Shown here piece by piece: positions 1 through 7,626 of a stretch of DNA of 42,642 bases. The stretch spans positions 1 through 42,642 of the forward strand of contig JAFTBX010000042.1 of assembly GCA_017455005.1 (NCBI GenBank), written 5' to 3'. The notes beneath the pieces are model-generated. The model worked only from the letters and a program-made list of their open reading frames with translations, had not been told where the DNA came from and made no database searches. The position numbers and the translations under genes are program-made. The stretch's first letter is position 1; each line of letters opens with the position of its first letter. The DNA is from Lachnospiraceae bacterium (GTDB lineage: Bacteria > Bacillota > Clostridia > Lachnospirales > Lachnospiraceae).

Positions 1-377
1 GAAAGCATCCGGTGCGCCATGTCACCGTCATTGGTGATGATGAGCAGTCCTTCTGTGTCCTTGTCCAGCCGTCCGACCGGAAACAGATCGCCGCGGATCT
101 TATCCGTGATGAGGTCGGTCACACAGACCTGGCTCCTGTCCCTTAAGTCTTTTGTCGCGGAGATCACTCCCTGCGGCTTGTTGAGCATAAAATACTCCAC
201 CGTTTCGAAACGGACCGCCGTTTCGTCGAGCATTACCAGGTCCGCCCCTTCCCTTACCTTATATCCGGGGTCTGTGACGATGGTACTGTTCACGGAAACT
301 CTGCGGCCCGCAATAATTTTTTTTACTTCGCTGCGGGTGCCCTTTCCGGCCTCCGCAAGATATCTGTCAAGTCTCAT
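1..377 (-). CDS. RsuA/RluB-family 16S/23S rRNA pseudouridine synthase (5' part only)
   Basis: Only the first 125 codons are in the window; the gene runs off the left edge. The N-terminus is an S4-like RNA-binding domain (about residues 1-50, starting MRLDRYLAEAG). It is followed by the start of the pseudouridine synthase fold with the catalytic signature GRLDKDTEGLL; the likely catalytic Asp is residue 105. Family members isomerise a specific uridine in rRNA in the cytoplasm. RsuA (16S U516) is the nearest guess, but RluB/RluE/RluF share these motifs and the specificity half is missing. The ATG overlaps the stop of the upstream DHFR gene as ATGA, and there is no strong ribosome site, so translation is probably coupled to DHFR. 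Last visible gene of the hydroxyacid oxidase-thyA-DHFR operon. Confidence 0.85.
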   Translation of the reverse strand, partial: MRLDRYLAEAGKGTRSEVKKIIAGRRVSVNSTIVTDPGYKVREGADLVMLDETAVRFETVEYFMLNKPQGVISATKDLRDRSQVCVTDLITDKIRGDLFPVGRLDKDTEGLLIITNDGDMAHRML

Positions 378-1060
378 ATGGAATTGGTTTCGTTCCGCCT
401 CCTTCGGTACGTACAAAACCGAAAATGTATGCCCTCGTGTTCCTGCACCGGGCCTTCTTCCACAAGCTCCCAGTCCGGCATCGCGTCGAGATCCGGGAAC
501 CAGGAATCCGCTTCTTTACCTTCTTCGGGAACGAAGTCATTGATCGTAACCAGACAGGCGTCGCAGTACGGAAGGAGCTTTCTGTAAATGCTGGCGCCGC
601 CGATGACATAGGTCTCCGGCATCAAATGCTGTTCTCCGGCATCTTTGGACGCATCGCAAAAAATCTCCTGCAAAACAACTTCCGACGGGATGCTCACAAG
701 CTCCGTCCCGGGATCCTTCCCCGCCGCGGCACGGTCCGCGCGCCGCGACAGCATTGCAAAGAATCTCTCACGCAGATCTGCTGCCGTCACACCCGCCTGC
801 CCGAATGCGGCGATATACTCATCTGCCGCCTCCTTTGACGCCTGCGGGATCCTGGCTTCATCTCTCGTAAGGACAACATTGACCCGGTTTTTTAAGGGCC
901 TTCCGCCCGGAAAGCTCTCCAGGGTCTTCCGTCCCATGATCACGACCGCCCCTGCCGTCATTTTCCGGAAAAACTTCATGTCCTCCGGGATATAAACCAG
1001 CAGGTCGCCGCCGCGCCCGATCGCCCAGCTGCGGTTCACGTTAACGATAGCTTTCATCAT
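374..1060 (-). CDS. folA: Dihydrofolate reductase with an unusual internal insertion
   Basis: Reduces dihydrofolate to tetrahydrofolate with NADPH and regenerates the folate oxidised by the adjacent thymidylate synthase. Canonical DHFR elements are present: N-terminal strand KAIVNVN, the Trp/Gly loop, the substrate-binding acid in IPEDMKFF (Asp-27), the NADPH-site motif VIMGRKTLESFPGGRPL and the late strand TYVIGGASIYRKLLP. At 228 residues it is much longer than the usual 160-170. The extra 50 or so residues sit between the strand ending VVLTRD (about 67) and TYVIGG (about 150), and are rich in Ala/Arg/Glu. Start chosen at the ATG at 1060, with GGAG 6 nt upstream; the ATG at 1057 is an alternative. 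The open frame extends upstream into thyA, but that part is a shadow. Starts 12 nt after the thyA stop; its own stop overlaps the next gene as ATGA. Confidence 0.9.
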   Translation of the reverse strand: MMKAIVNVNRSWAIGRGGDLLVYIPEDMKFFRKMTAGAVVIMGRKTLESFPGGRPLKNRVNVVLTRDEARIPQASKEAADEYIAAFGQAGVTAADLRERFFAMLSRRADRAAAGKDPGTELVSIPSEVVLQEIFCDASKDAGEQHLMPETYVIGGASIYRKLLPYCDACLVTINDFVPEEGKEADSWFPDLDAMPDWELVEEGPVQEHEGIHFRFCTYRRRRNETNSI

Positions 1061-1071
1061 GATAAGCTCCA

Positions 1072-1920
1072 TCATACAGCGATCGGGATATTTTTGATCT
1101 GCGGACCGTACTTGTAGTTTTCGAGCCACACGTCATCCGGCGTAAAGTCATAAAAGTCCTTCACGTCCGGATTGAGATGGAAGGTCGGCGCCGGATACGG
1201 TTCACGTTTGATCAGTTCTTCGATCAGCGGCACGTGTCGGTCGTAAATATGTGCGTCGGCGATCATATGGACCAGTTCTCCCGGCTCCATATCACAGACC
1301 TGCGCGATCATGTGGACCAGCACGGAGTACTGTACCACATTCCAGTTGTTTGCCGCGAGCACATCCTGGCTGCGCTGGTTCAGCACGGCGTTGAGCACGA
1401 GCTTGCCCGTCTCCGGGTTCTTCGTACAGTTGAAGGTCATGCTGTAGGCGCAGGGATACAGGTGCATCTCATGCAGATCCTGGAAGTTATAAAGGTTCGT
1501 CATGATGCGCCGGCTGTAGGGGTTGTGCTTCAGATCCCAGATCACCCGGTCCACCATGTCGAACATGCCTTCTTTATACTGATGCTTCACCGACATCTGA
1601 TAGCCGTAGGCTTTGCCGATGCTGCCTTCCTCATCCGCCCACTCATCCCAGATATGGCTGCCGAGATCGTGGATGTTGTTGGACTTTTTCTGCCAGATCC
1701 ATAAGAGCTCATCCGTCGCGGACTTCAGTGCGGTCCGGCGGAGCGTCATGATCGGAAATTCCTTCTTTAAATCATAACGGTTGCAGACGCCGAACTTCTT
1801 GATCGTATAGGCAGGCGTTCCGTCCTCCCAGTGCGGCCGGACCTTCTCCCCCGAAGTGTCCTGTCCGCCGTCCAGGATCTCCCTGCACATCTTTATAAAA
1901 ACGTCATCAGCATATGCCAT
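1072..1920 (-). CDS. thyA: Thymidylate synthase (ThyA type)
   Basis: Methylates dUMP to dTMP using methylene-tetrahydrofolate, giving dihydrofolate, which the next gene product recycles. 282 residues, normal for the family. The nucleophilic cysteine is Cys-157 in HLYPCAYSM, and the dUMP-phosphate motif is NQRSQD (183-186). Loop residues after it (VLAANNWN) differ from the usual LGxPFN; this variant is intact in length and is not a sign of decay. The C-terminus ends in a hydrophobic Val, as expected for closure over the active site. Ribosome site GGAGG lies 8 nt before the ATG. Separated by 15 nt from the preceding FMN enzyme, so probably cotranscribed. The thyA-DHFR pairing is common and functionally obvious. 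Confidence 0.96.
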   Translation of the reverse strand: MAYADDVFIKMCREILDGGQDTSGEKVRPHWEDGTPAYTIKKFGVCNRYDLKKEFPIMTLRRTALKSATDELLWIWQKKSNNIHDLGSHIWDEWADEEGSIGKAYGYQMSVKHQYKEGMFDMVDRVIWDLKHNPYSRRIMTNLYNFQDLHEMHLYPCAYSMTFNCTKNPETGKLVLNAVLNQRSQDVLAANNWNVVQYSVLVHMIAQVCDMEPGELVHMIADAHIYDRHVPLIEELIKREPYPAPTFHLNPDVKDFYDFTPDDVWLENYKYGPQIKNIPIAV

Positions 1921-1935
1921 GCCTTTTTCCTCCGT

Positions 1936-2955
1936 TTAAGCGAAGAAGATCTGCTCTCTCGTGATCTCCTTCAGAGATGATACGCCGCACATCTTCATGG
2001 TGTCGCGAAGCTCCGCGCCGAACTTCTCGGTAATCAGTTCCACGCCTTCCGCCTGTCCGCCGTAAACCGCTGTGACATAGGGTCGCGCAATGATGACTGC
2101 GTCCGCGCCGACTGCCAGTGCCTTGAAGACATCGACACCGGTACGGATACCGCCGTCCACAAGGATCTTCATGCTGCCGCCGACTGCCTCTACGATCGCC
2201 GGAAGCACTTCCGCCGTCGCCGGGCACTGATCAAGCACTCTGCCGCCGTGGTTTGAAACGACGATGCCTGCCGCACCGGCTTCCTTTGCCTTCAGAGCAC
2301 CCTTGACCGTCATCACGCCCTTGACTATGAACGGGATGCCGAGCGCCTTTACGATCTCCGCAAGTTCCTCTACGGTCTTGCTTCCTGCCGGCGGGGTCAA
2401 GTTCGCAAGGAACGGCAGTCCCGCCGCGTCGATATCCATCGCCGCCGCGAAAGCGCCGGATTCCTTTACAAGACGGATCTTTTCCTTCAGGGTCTCCGGA
2501 TCCCACGGTTTGATCGTCGGCACACCGATGCCGGCATTTTCATGAATTGCTCTCGAAGCGGACTTCATGACCTCCGGGTTGACACCGTCACCGGTAAACG
2601 CGGCGATGCCCGCATTGGCGCATGCCGCAACGAGGATGTCGTTATACTGGGTGTCATTCAGTGTGTCTCCGTAGTGCAGATGGACTGCGCCGACCGGGCC
2701 TGCGAAGATCGGATATTTAAAGGTCTTTCCGAAGAGCTCAAGCGTTGTATCCGGCCTGGTATTCTCTGAGATCGTATCCATGCAGACACGTATATTTTTC
2801 CATGCCTCGAAATTGCGGATCGCCACATCACCGGTTCCCTTGGCACCCGGACCCGGAACCGTGTTGCCGCAGGCACGTCCGTTACATACCGGACAGGCCT
2901 TGCAGTACGGGCCGATCGTCTTTCTGGCATTCTCAATCATTTCCTGATAAGTCAT
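1936..2955 (-). CDS. FMN-dependent alpha-hydroxyacid oxidase/dehydrogenase family protein with N-terminal Cys cluster
   Basis: Member of the FMN-linked TIM-barrel family that includes lactate oxidase, glycolate oxidase and L-lactate dehydrogenase. Visible family signatures are SNHGGRVLD, with the catalytic His at residue 236, and the phosphate-binding segment DGGIRTGVDVFKALAVGADAV-like near 270-290. The barrel starts around residue 70. An N-terminal extension carries four cysteines (18, 21, 24, 29; CxxCxxCxxxxC), unusual for classical lactate oxidases and suggestive of a metal or Fe-S site. Substrate is not predictable. Two Met codons are possible; 2955 is chosen because AAAGGAGG is then 6 nt upstream rather than 3. 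First gene of the thyA-DHFR operon, with a candidate promoter at 3023-3051. What a hydroxyacid oxidase does beside thyA is unclear. Confidence 0.85.
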   Translation of the reverse strand: MTYQEMIENARKTIGPYCKACPVCNGRACGNTVPGPGAKGTGDVAIRNFEAWKNIRVCMDTISENTRPDTTLELFGKTFKYPIFAGPVGAVHLHYGDTLNDTQYNDILVAACANAGIAAFTGDGVNPEVMKSASRAIHENAGIGVPTIKPWDPETLKEKIRLVKESGAFAAAMDIDAAGLPFLANLTPPAGSKTVEELAEIVKALGIPFIVKGVMTVKGALKAKEAGAAGIVVSNHGGRVLDQCPATAEVLPAIVEAVGGSMKILVDGGIRTGVDVFKALAVGADAVIIARPYVTAVYGGQAEGVELITEKFGAELRDTMKMCGVSSLKEITREQIFFA

Positions 2956-3022
2956 CATTGTCCTCCTTTAAAAAGCAAAAGAGAGATCTTCACTCTCGGA
3001 ACATGCAAACTGCTCCTTATAA

Positions 3023-3051
3023 ACTTTATATGTATTTTACTCAAAATGCAA
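3023..3051 (-). promoter_or_regulatory. Candidate sigma-A promoter for the FMN oxidase-thyA-DHFR operon
   Basis: Reading the minus strand, TTGCAT (3046-3051), a 17-nt spacer and TAAAGT (3023-3028) lie about 70 nt before the start of the FMN enzyme. Between promoter and gene, the leader contains an AAGGAG followed by a four-codon reading frame and a short imperfect dyad near 2979-2997. The rest of the 2956-3288 interval shows no gene. Confidence 0.5.
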
Positions 3052-3288
3052 GCCCAACAGACGATATATCGGGTTCAATCAGCATCACGCACAGTATACA
3101 TCCTCCGTCGGGTCTGATATGATCAGCCGCCGCGTATGATATTATTATCCGTATGATGTAATATCATGTCCTTGTCGGAATAATTGTCTTTTTTTATCGT
3201 GGTGGAACTGTTATTGTGTCAGGGTCGGCATTCTAATCCGTACTATATGCCCATCTGCATGAACAGGCACGCGGATAATAGCCGTTGA

Positions 3289-4227
3289 ATGGTACGCCAT
3301 GAGCCTCTTTATAATATCCACGCTCAAATGGATGAAACGCAAAACCCAACTTCTGACATGAATAATTATCCTAATCCCACCCCAGCCTCGGAAACTCCCG
3401 CGGATTTCGGCACAACTGACTTTCAGTCTTTATATATTGAGGAACTGAATCTGCTCAGAAAGCAGCTTAAATCCATCGACAACATTATCATAAGGAGCCC
3501 GTCAGAGCGGCTGCATGTCAAGCGGAGCAACGGCCATCGCGTCTTTTACTGCGCCCGTGAAACCGAAACCGGTGCAAAGCGAGACTCATATCTGCGTAAA
3601 AATGACCCTTTACTTCCGATACTGATCCTTAAGTATTGCGCCGAGCGCATGCGTCCTGTCATCTCCCGGCAGATCAAGACACTGATGTCCGAACCCAATA
3701 AGTATGACCCCTCGGTTGTAGAATCCGAACTGGTAATTCTGGAGAACAGATTTGGGGAGATGATACCTGACCGCTTTTTATCTGCAGCAAGCAGGATCAA
3801 AAAGTGGACCTCTGAGCCTTATCCGTCAAACACCCGTTTTGATGAGGGAAAAAAGCAGTTCAAAACCATGAAGGGTGATCTCGTCCGCTCAAAAATTGAA
3901 ATGATCACAGCCGATATGCTTTACAGCTTGTCGATCCCCTACAGATATGAGCAGCAGGTCACGCTTTTGGGCGGTCGTATCAAATACCCGGATTTCACAA
4001 TGATGAACCCGTACACAATGAAAATCTTCTATTTGGAAGTATGCGGACTCATGAGTAAAGATTGGTACGTTGATGATCTCCTGGAGAAAATCGTAGCCTA
4101 TTCAAAAATCGGGATCTGCCAGGGCAAAAACCTTCTGCTTGCTTTTGAAAGTGATAACATCGCATTCGATACTGAATGTGTCCGTGAAATGCTGACTGAA
4201 ACCGTATTAAAAAAGAAGCATATCTAA
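3289..4227 (+). CDS. Orphan PD-(D/E)XK nuclease-like protein
   Basis: 312 residues. The N-terminal part (about 1-190) is not recognised. The C-terminal part has the spacing of a restriction-endonuclease-like core: a helix with KIE (Glu-204), a strand IKYPDFTMM (Asp-235), then FYLEVCGLM (Glu-250), followed by paired helices containing Y and G residues. A PDFT...YxExxG pattern is typical of PD-(D/E)XK families in which the usual lysine is replaced, as seen in domains attached to some helicases. DNA cleavage is therefore a plausible but unproven activity. No good ribosome site precedes 3289 or the alternative Met codons at 3328 and 3358, so the start is uncertain. It stands alone on the plus strand between minus-strand genes and has lower GC than its neighbours, which suggests acquired DNA. 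Confidence 0.6.
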   Translation: MVRHEPLYNIHAQMDETQNPTSDMNNYPNPTPASETPADFGTTDFQSLYIEELNLLRKQLKSIDNIIIRSPSERLHVKRSNGHRVFYCARETETGAKRDSYLRKNDPLLPILILKYCAERMRPVISRQIKTLMSEPNKYDPSVVESELVILENRFGEMIPDRFLSAASRIKKWTSEPYPSNTRFDEGKKQFKTMKGDLVRSKIEMITADMLYSLSIPYRYEQQVTLLGGRIKYPDFTMMNPYTMKIFYLEVCGLMSKDWYVDDLLEKIVAYSKIGICQGKNLLLAFESDNIAFDTECVREMLTETVLKKKHI

Positions 4228-4611
4228 GTGACGCCTGTCTTCCCTGGGACTACGGAACTTCTTGTGCTCATGAGTTTCTGCGCCGGAACTTCTGCGCCGA
4301 AGCGCTGGCCATCTGGCCCTCCGACAAAGGCCATGTCGTCAAATAATGGTTCTATGGCAGACTTTTGTCTATATGTTCTTCTATTAATGCCTGTCCTTCC
4401 AGGAACACAGATGTTGTGTAAACAGTTTAGGCTTTTTCAATAGGCAATTGTCGACCGAAACCCGCGACTTTGCCTATCGAACGAAGTACAGATTCACCCA
4501 ATAACTAATATATTTTTGTCCTGTAGACTTTTGTCGATTCAACATGAAAATGATTGGCCAGAAAGCTCCCAAAGGCTTGCAGAGGCTCACCGAGTTCCTG
4601 ATAAAATCTTG
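4228..4611. other. Gene-free, possibly degenerate DNA between the nuclease-like gene and tRNA-Arg
   Basis: No convincing gene. One 71-codon plus-strand frame (4228-4443) abuts the previous stop, has no ribosome site and shows no recognisable family. A hairpin-forming dyad occurs at 4440-4477. The string AGACTTTTGTC occurs twice (4360-4370 and 4525-4535). This could be remnant mobile DNA, but no transposase fragment can be identified by eye. Confidence 0.4.
4440..4477. repeat. Inverted repeat forming a nested hairpin
   Basis: ATAGGCAA (4440-4447) pairs with TTGCCTAT (4470-4477). Inside, GTCG (4450-4453) pairs with CGAC (4465-4468), with symmetric 2-nt internal loops. No T-run follows on either strand, so it is not a standard terminator. 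Confidence 0.5.
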
Positions 4612-4639
4612 TTGACAATCATCAGAATTGTGCTATAAT
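4612..4639 (+). promoter_or_regulatory. Consensus promoter for tRNA-Arg
   Basis: TTGACA (4612-4617), a 16-nt spacer and TATAAT (4634-4639), both hexamers perfect. It ends 24 nt before the mature tRNA 5' end, a typical stable-RNA arrangement. Confidence 0.88.
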
Positions 4640-4663
4640 GTCTTTTGCGTCTGTAAGGACCAT

Positions 4664-4737
4664 GCGCTAGTAGCTCAATTGGATAGAGCGTTCGGCTACG
4701 GACCGAAAGGTTGGGGGTTCGAGCCCTCTCTGGCGCA
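4664..4737 (+). tRNA. tRNA-Arg (anticodon ACG)
   Basis: Complete cloverleaf by eye. Acceptor GCGCTAG pairs with CTGGCGC (one G-U), followed by discriminator A. D-arm is GCTC/GAGC with an AATTGGATA loop. Anticodon stem TTCGG/CCGAA encloses loop CTACGGA, placing anticodon ACG at 4698-4700. The T-arm has loop TTCGAGC with two G-U pairs in its stem. CCA is not encoded. ACG is expected to be edited to ICG by TadA and read CGU/CGC/CGA. A single-gene unit with its own promoter and terminator. Confidence 0.97.
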
Positions 4738-4744
4738 GACGATG

Positions 4745-4780
4745 ACACCCGTGAGATGATCTCACGGGTGTTTTTGTTTA
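4745..4780 (+). terminator. Intrinsic terminator of tRNA-Arg
   Basis: ACACCCGTGAGA (4745-4756) and TCTCACGGGTGT (4760-4771) form a perfect 12-bp stem with a 3-nt loop, followed by a T-rich tract. Confidence 0.92.
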
Positions 4781-4869
4781 TTTTCAGTTCCCTGTTCTTC
4801 TTAGGTGCCTGAACATTCAATAGTTTCAAGCCAACGTGTTTTTTCCTATAACCCTAAAGCCCTTACCTT

Positions 4870-4901
4870 AAAATCAGGGGAGAGGCCGCGGCCCCTCCCC
4901 T
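4870..4901 (-). terminator. Probable terminator of the HAD/L,D-transpeptidase gene
   Basis: AGGGGAGAGGCC (4876-4887) pairs with GGCCCCTCCCCT (4890-4901) with one mismatch. On the minus strand the hairpin is followed by GATTTTAAGG, a short T tract. It lies about 70 nt after the stop. Between them (4921-4975), TCTGT recurs five times, including two AGTCTGTCATT copies, one overlapping the stop codon. Confidence 0.7.
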
Positions 4902-4970
4902 TTCGTTCACTCTTTTCTGTAGAGTCTGTCATTTTTCATTCTGTCAATTTCAGTCTGTTCTGTGAGTCTG

Positions 4971-7568
4971 TCATTCTTCCGCTTCCGGAAGCAGGCCCAT
5001 CTGATTCCATGTCGCGGGGCTGAGCTCCCTGAGGGAATCGATCACGACCACGCAGTCCTCACTAACGTTCTGCATCACAGTGACCATCTTATCCTTCGGG
5101 ATCGCCACGCAGCCGCCGGTATACGGCTTGACGGCTCCGAGGCAGTGCAGGAAGATCGCAGAGCCGAGTCCCGGCGTACCCTCAGCATTATAGCTGATAT
5201 TCAGGCAGTACTGGTACTCGTTCGTATAGTCAACGATATGCTCACTGTCGCCCGTGTTCAGGTCCGGCAGGTCCGTAATGCTGACCATCTCGTTGTAATG
5301 GTATCCTTCCCGCTGATCGCCGGACCAGTAGCTGTCATCATCAACCTGATGGTACGTAAGCGCGCACCCGGGATCTTCCGCGATGCCGAAAGCATAGTTA
5401 AACCCGAAGGTTCCGACCGGGGTTTTGGCGTCGCCTTCCTTCTCTTTGCCGAGGCCGCGCTTTCCGATATATCCGGGAGTCGTCATGATCTGTCTCCAGA
5501 CCCCGTTCTCATCCTTTTCATGCAGGGTAACATTGGCAGTCGCCTCACCGATACCCGCGACGATAAACAGCTGCTGTGCGTCCTTAGCCTGTTCAAGTTG
5601 AGTGACCCACTCCGGAGACTCCTCCGGCAGAGCCGCATCTTCCGCCGCGACTGCCTCCGCCGGCGCCGCTTCCTCCTCCGGTACCTTTACAAACTCGAGC
5701 CATGTATCATCTGCCTTCAGCATCAGATGATCACCCTCGATATCATACTCAAGTGTATGCTGGTAATCGGCCTGATCTGTCAGCAGATAATCGCCCCAGA
5801 GGACTTCGATGTCATCCTGCATGCTGACCGTGCCTGTATGATCCTCGTTCAGAGTCACTGAATACTCATAAGATAACTCTTCGCCTTCGATCTCTTCTGT
5901 TTCTTCCATGACGTACCGGCCGGGAATATAATCATACATGGTCTGCGGCCCAAACTCCTCATAGCTTACAGAATCGATCACGCCGGACAGAAGATCGCTG
6001 ACCTGGGCGTCTGTACCGTCGTCTCCGCTCATTGTTGCGTCAACTTCAAAGCTCAGAACGCCGCCGTTATACTCTCCCGCGATCGCTGCCTTTGCGTTTC
6101 CGATCGTGTTCTTATCATTGAAAATGCGCCAGTAGCTCCATTTATCTTCGGTTCCCGGGAAGAAGCTTTCCGTCCTCTGGATCTCTTCGGGGTCGCCCCA
6201 GGATTCCGTCATTTCGGCGAGCAGTTCTTCCGGCTGTTTATCCTCTGTAAAAAGGATCGTGACAGAGCCTTCCGCATCCCCTTCTCCGGCATAGGCAAAT
6301 CTCGCCCCGTTTTCAAGCGTTTCCGCAGTCATCCTCGAAGGATCATACTTTACCTTCCATCCATCAGCGCTTTCATATACTGCCGCTTCATCAGATGCGG
6401 AAATGAGATCCTCACCCGCCTGTCTCATCCAGGTATAATTGTCCGTATGATCTGTCTTGACAACATCCTCGCCATAGATCGTGGTGAAATCATGCTTCAT
6501 GGACACCGTATGGAAACCGCTCTTTACGCAGGTCTCCTGCAGGGAAAGTGCTTTCTTCGGATTGCCGTAATCTCTTTCCGTATCATCACAAAGCAGCAGG
6601 TATGCCGCGCCGCGATACTGGCTGTTATTGACCGTGTACTGCGCCATGGAGAGATCTCCGGTACTGTTGCCGAAGGCCAGGACCGGCACTTTGCCGATCT
6701 CCTGCACGATTGCAGAAACCTTGTTCATCTTCAGGTTCTTGACGATAAGTTCGCCGCCCATGACAACATCGTCATCACTCTTATATACATACTTGAGCGG
6801 GTCAGCGCCATCCTGCTCCGCAGCGACGATTGTGTGGTTGGTTCCGATCACTCTTGACGGCGGTACCCACCAGCCAAGCGCGTGATCCACAAGTGTACGG
6901 GCGCAGATCCGGTCGGTGCCGCTGCATACCCACACTTCGAAATCATTGTCCGCAAGGTATTTGACCAGGGACATCATCGGAAGATAAAAGCCGTCGCCAT
7001 AGCACATGCCGTCAAAGCCGTCCGCGGGGAATGTCATGAACTCACGGATATAATCCTCGTATTCGGAGACCGTCATGCCTTTATATGCCTTCGGAACAGA
7101 GGTCGCAAGGATCTCTTCCGAGCCTTCCGGCATTTTCCGCGACTTCATGCCCTCTTCCATCTCAGAAGCGATCTTTTTCAGATCCTCGGGCGCGTCAAAG
7201 CTGTCATCATGCAGCACGCGGTGGACAAACATGGTCGTATCAAAGTAAGTCGGATACAGCTCCCCGTACAGTGTGCCGTCAAAATCAAATATGGCGATCC
7301 TGTCCTTTACGGGGATAAAATTCTTGGAGGATTCATCCGTAACATCCTTGACATAGTTCTTAATGGACATCGTCGTCAGGGAGTCCTCCGTCCAGAAAGG
7401 AAGCTCCGGATCCCCCGTCGCGCTTTCCTCCTGCAGCGCATCCGTCAATGCTGTCTCTGCCGCATCCTGCGCCTGCCCGGCGGATTTATTTTCCGCAAAG
7501 GATGTGATGGATGCGACTGCCAGGATGATGGCTGTCACCAGACAGAATCTTTTTTTCCATTTTTTCAT
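4971..7568 (-). CDS. Secreted HAD phosphatase / L,D-transpeptidase (YkuD) fusion protein
   Basis: 865 residues with three parts. A Sec signal peptide (1-25, basic MKKWKKR, hydrophobic core, SFA cleavage site) is followed by a HAD-superfamily hydrolase: IAIFDFDGTLYGE with nucleophile Asp-95 and Asp-97, motif II VWVCSGTDR, motif IV LAFGNSTGD. About 395-690 is an acidic, beta-rich middle region, possibly lipocalin-like, not recognised. The C-terminus (about 700-850) is an L,D-transpeptidase domain with TPGYIGKRG, KTPVGTFGF and the catalytic HCLGAVKPYTGGC (His-808, Cys-820). HAD enzymes of this type cleave phosphomonoesters; YkuD domains crosslink or modify peptidoglycan outside the membrane. Both active sites look intact. 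Start at 7568 chosen because it begins the signal peptide, with GAAGGG upstream. Lies 58 nt downstream of nadD, so probably cotranscribed. No anchor is seen beyond the signal peptide. Confidence 0.85.
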   Translation of the reverse strand: MKKWKKRFCLVTAIILAVASITSFAENKSAGQAQDAAETALTDALQEESATGDPELPFWTEDSLTTMSIKNYVKDVTDESSKNFIPVKDRIAIFDFDGTLYGELYPTYFDTTMFVHRVLHDDSFDAPEDLKKIASEMEEGMKSRKMPEGSEEILATSVPKAYKGMTVSEYEDYIREFMTFPADGFDGMCYGDGFYLPMMSLVKYLADNDFEVWVCSGTDRICARTLVDHALGWWVPPSRVIGTNHTIVAAEQDGADPLKYVYKSDDDVVMGGELIVKNLKMNKVSAIVQEIGKVPVLAFGNSTGDLSMAQYTVNNSQYRGAAYLLLCDDTERDYGNPKKALSLQETCVKSGFHTVSMKHDFTTIYGEDVVKTDHTDNYTWMRQAGEDLISASDEAAVYESADGWKVKYDPSRMTAETLENGARFAYAGEGDAEGSVTILFTEDKQPEELLAEMTESWGDPEEIQRTESFFPGTEDKWSYWRIFNDKNTIGNAKAAIAGEYNGGVLSFEVDATMSGDDGTDAQVSDLLSGVIDSVSYEEFGPQTMYDYIPGRYVMEETEEIEGEELSYEYSVTLNEDHTGTVSMQDDIEVLWGDYLLTDQADYQHTLEYDIEGDHLMLKADDTWLEFVKVPEEEAAPAEAVAAEDAALPEESPEWVTQLEQAKDAQQLFIVAGIGEATANVTLHEKDENGVWRQIMTTPGYIGKRGLGKEKEGDAKTPVGTFGFNYAFGIAEDPGCALTYHQVDDDSYWSGDQREGYHYNEMVSITDLPDLNTGDSEHIVDYTNEYQYCLNISYNAEGTPGLGSAIFLHCLGAVKPYTGGCVAIPKDKMVTVMQNVSEDCVVVIDSLRELSPATWNQMGLLPEAEE

Positions 7569-7626
7569 ACTCCATTTCCCTTCTTTCATGTATTTTCGGT
7601 ACCGGAAGTTCATGGTACTTTATGCC

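Noticed and set aside
2974-3012. Four-codon frame with AAGGAG in the leader of the FMN oxidase operon
   Set aside because: Too short to support a regulatory peptide, and no alternative hairpins are visible around it.
4228-4443. 71-codon plus-strand frame after the nuclease-like gene
   Set aside because: No ribosome site, odd composition, no recognisable domain; reported only as part of a gene-free stretch.
4544-4615. 23-codon frame (MKMIGQKAPK...) before tRNA-Arg
   Set aside because: No ribosome site and it runs into the tRNA promoter -35 element.
4664-4737. tRNA-Arg as an integration site for the preceding foreign-looking segment
   Set aside because: The odd gene lies on the 5' side of the tRNA, no integrase is present and no repeat of the tRNA 3' end is seen in the window.
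4971-7568. Possibility that the HAD/L,D-transpeptidase protein is two genes joined by a missed stop or frameshift
   Set aside because: One continuous frame of 865 codons, only the N-terminal part has a signal peptide, and there is no internal ribosome site plus start at the domain border that stands out.
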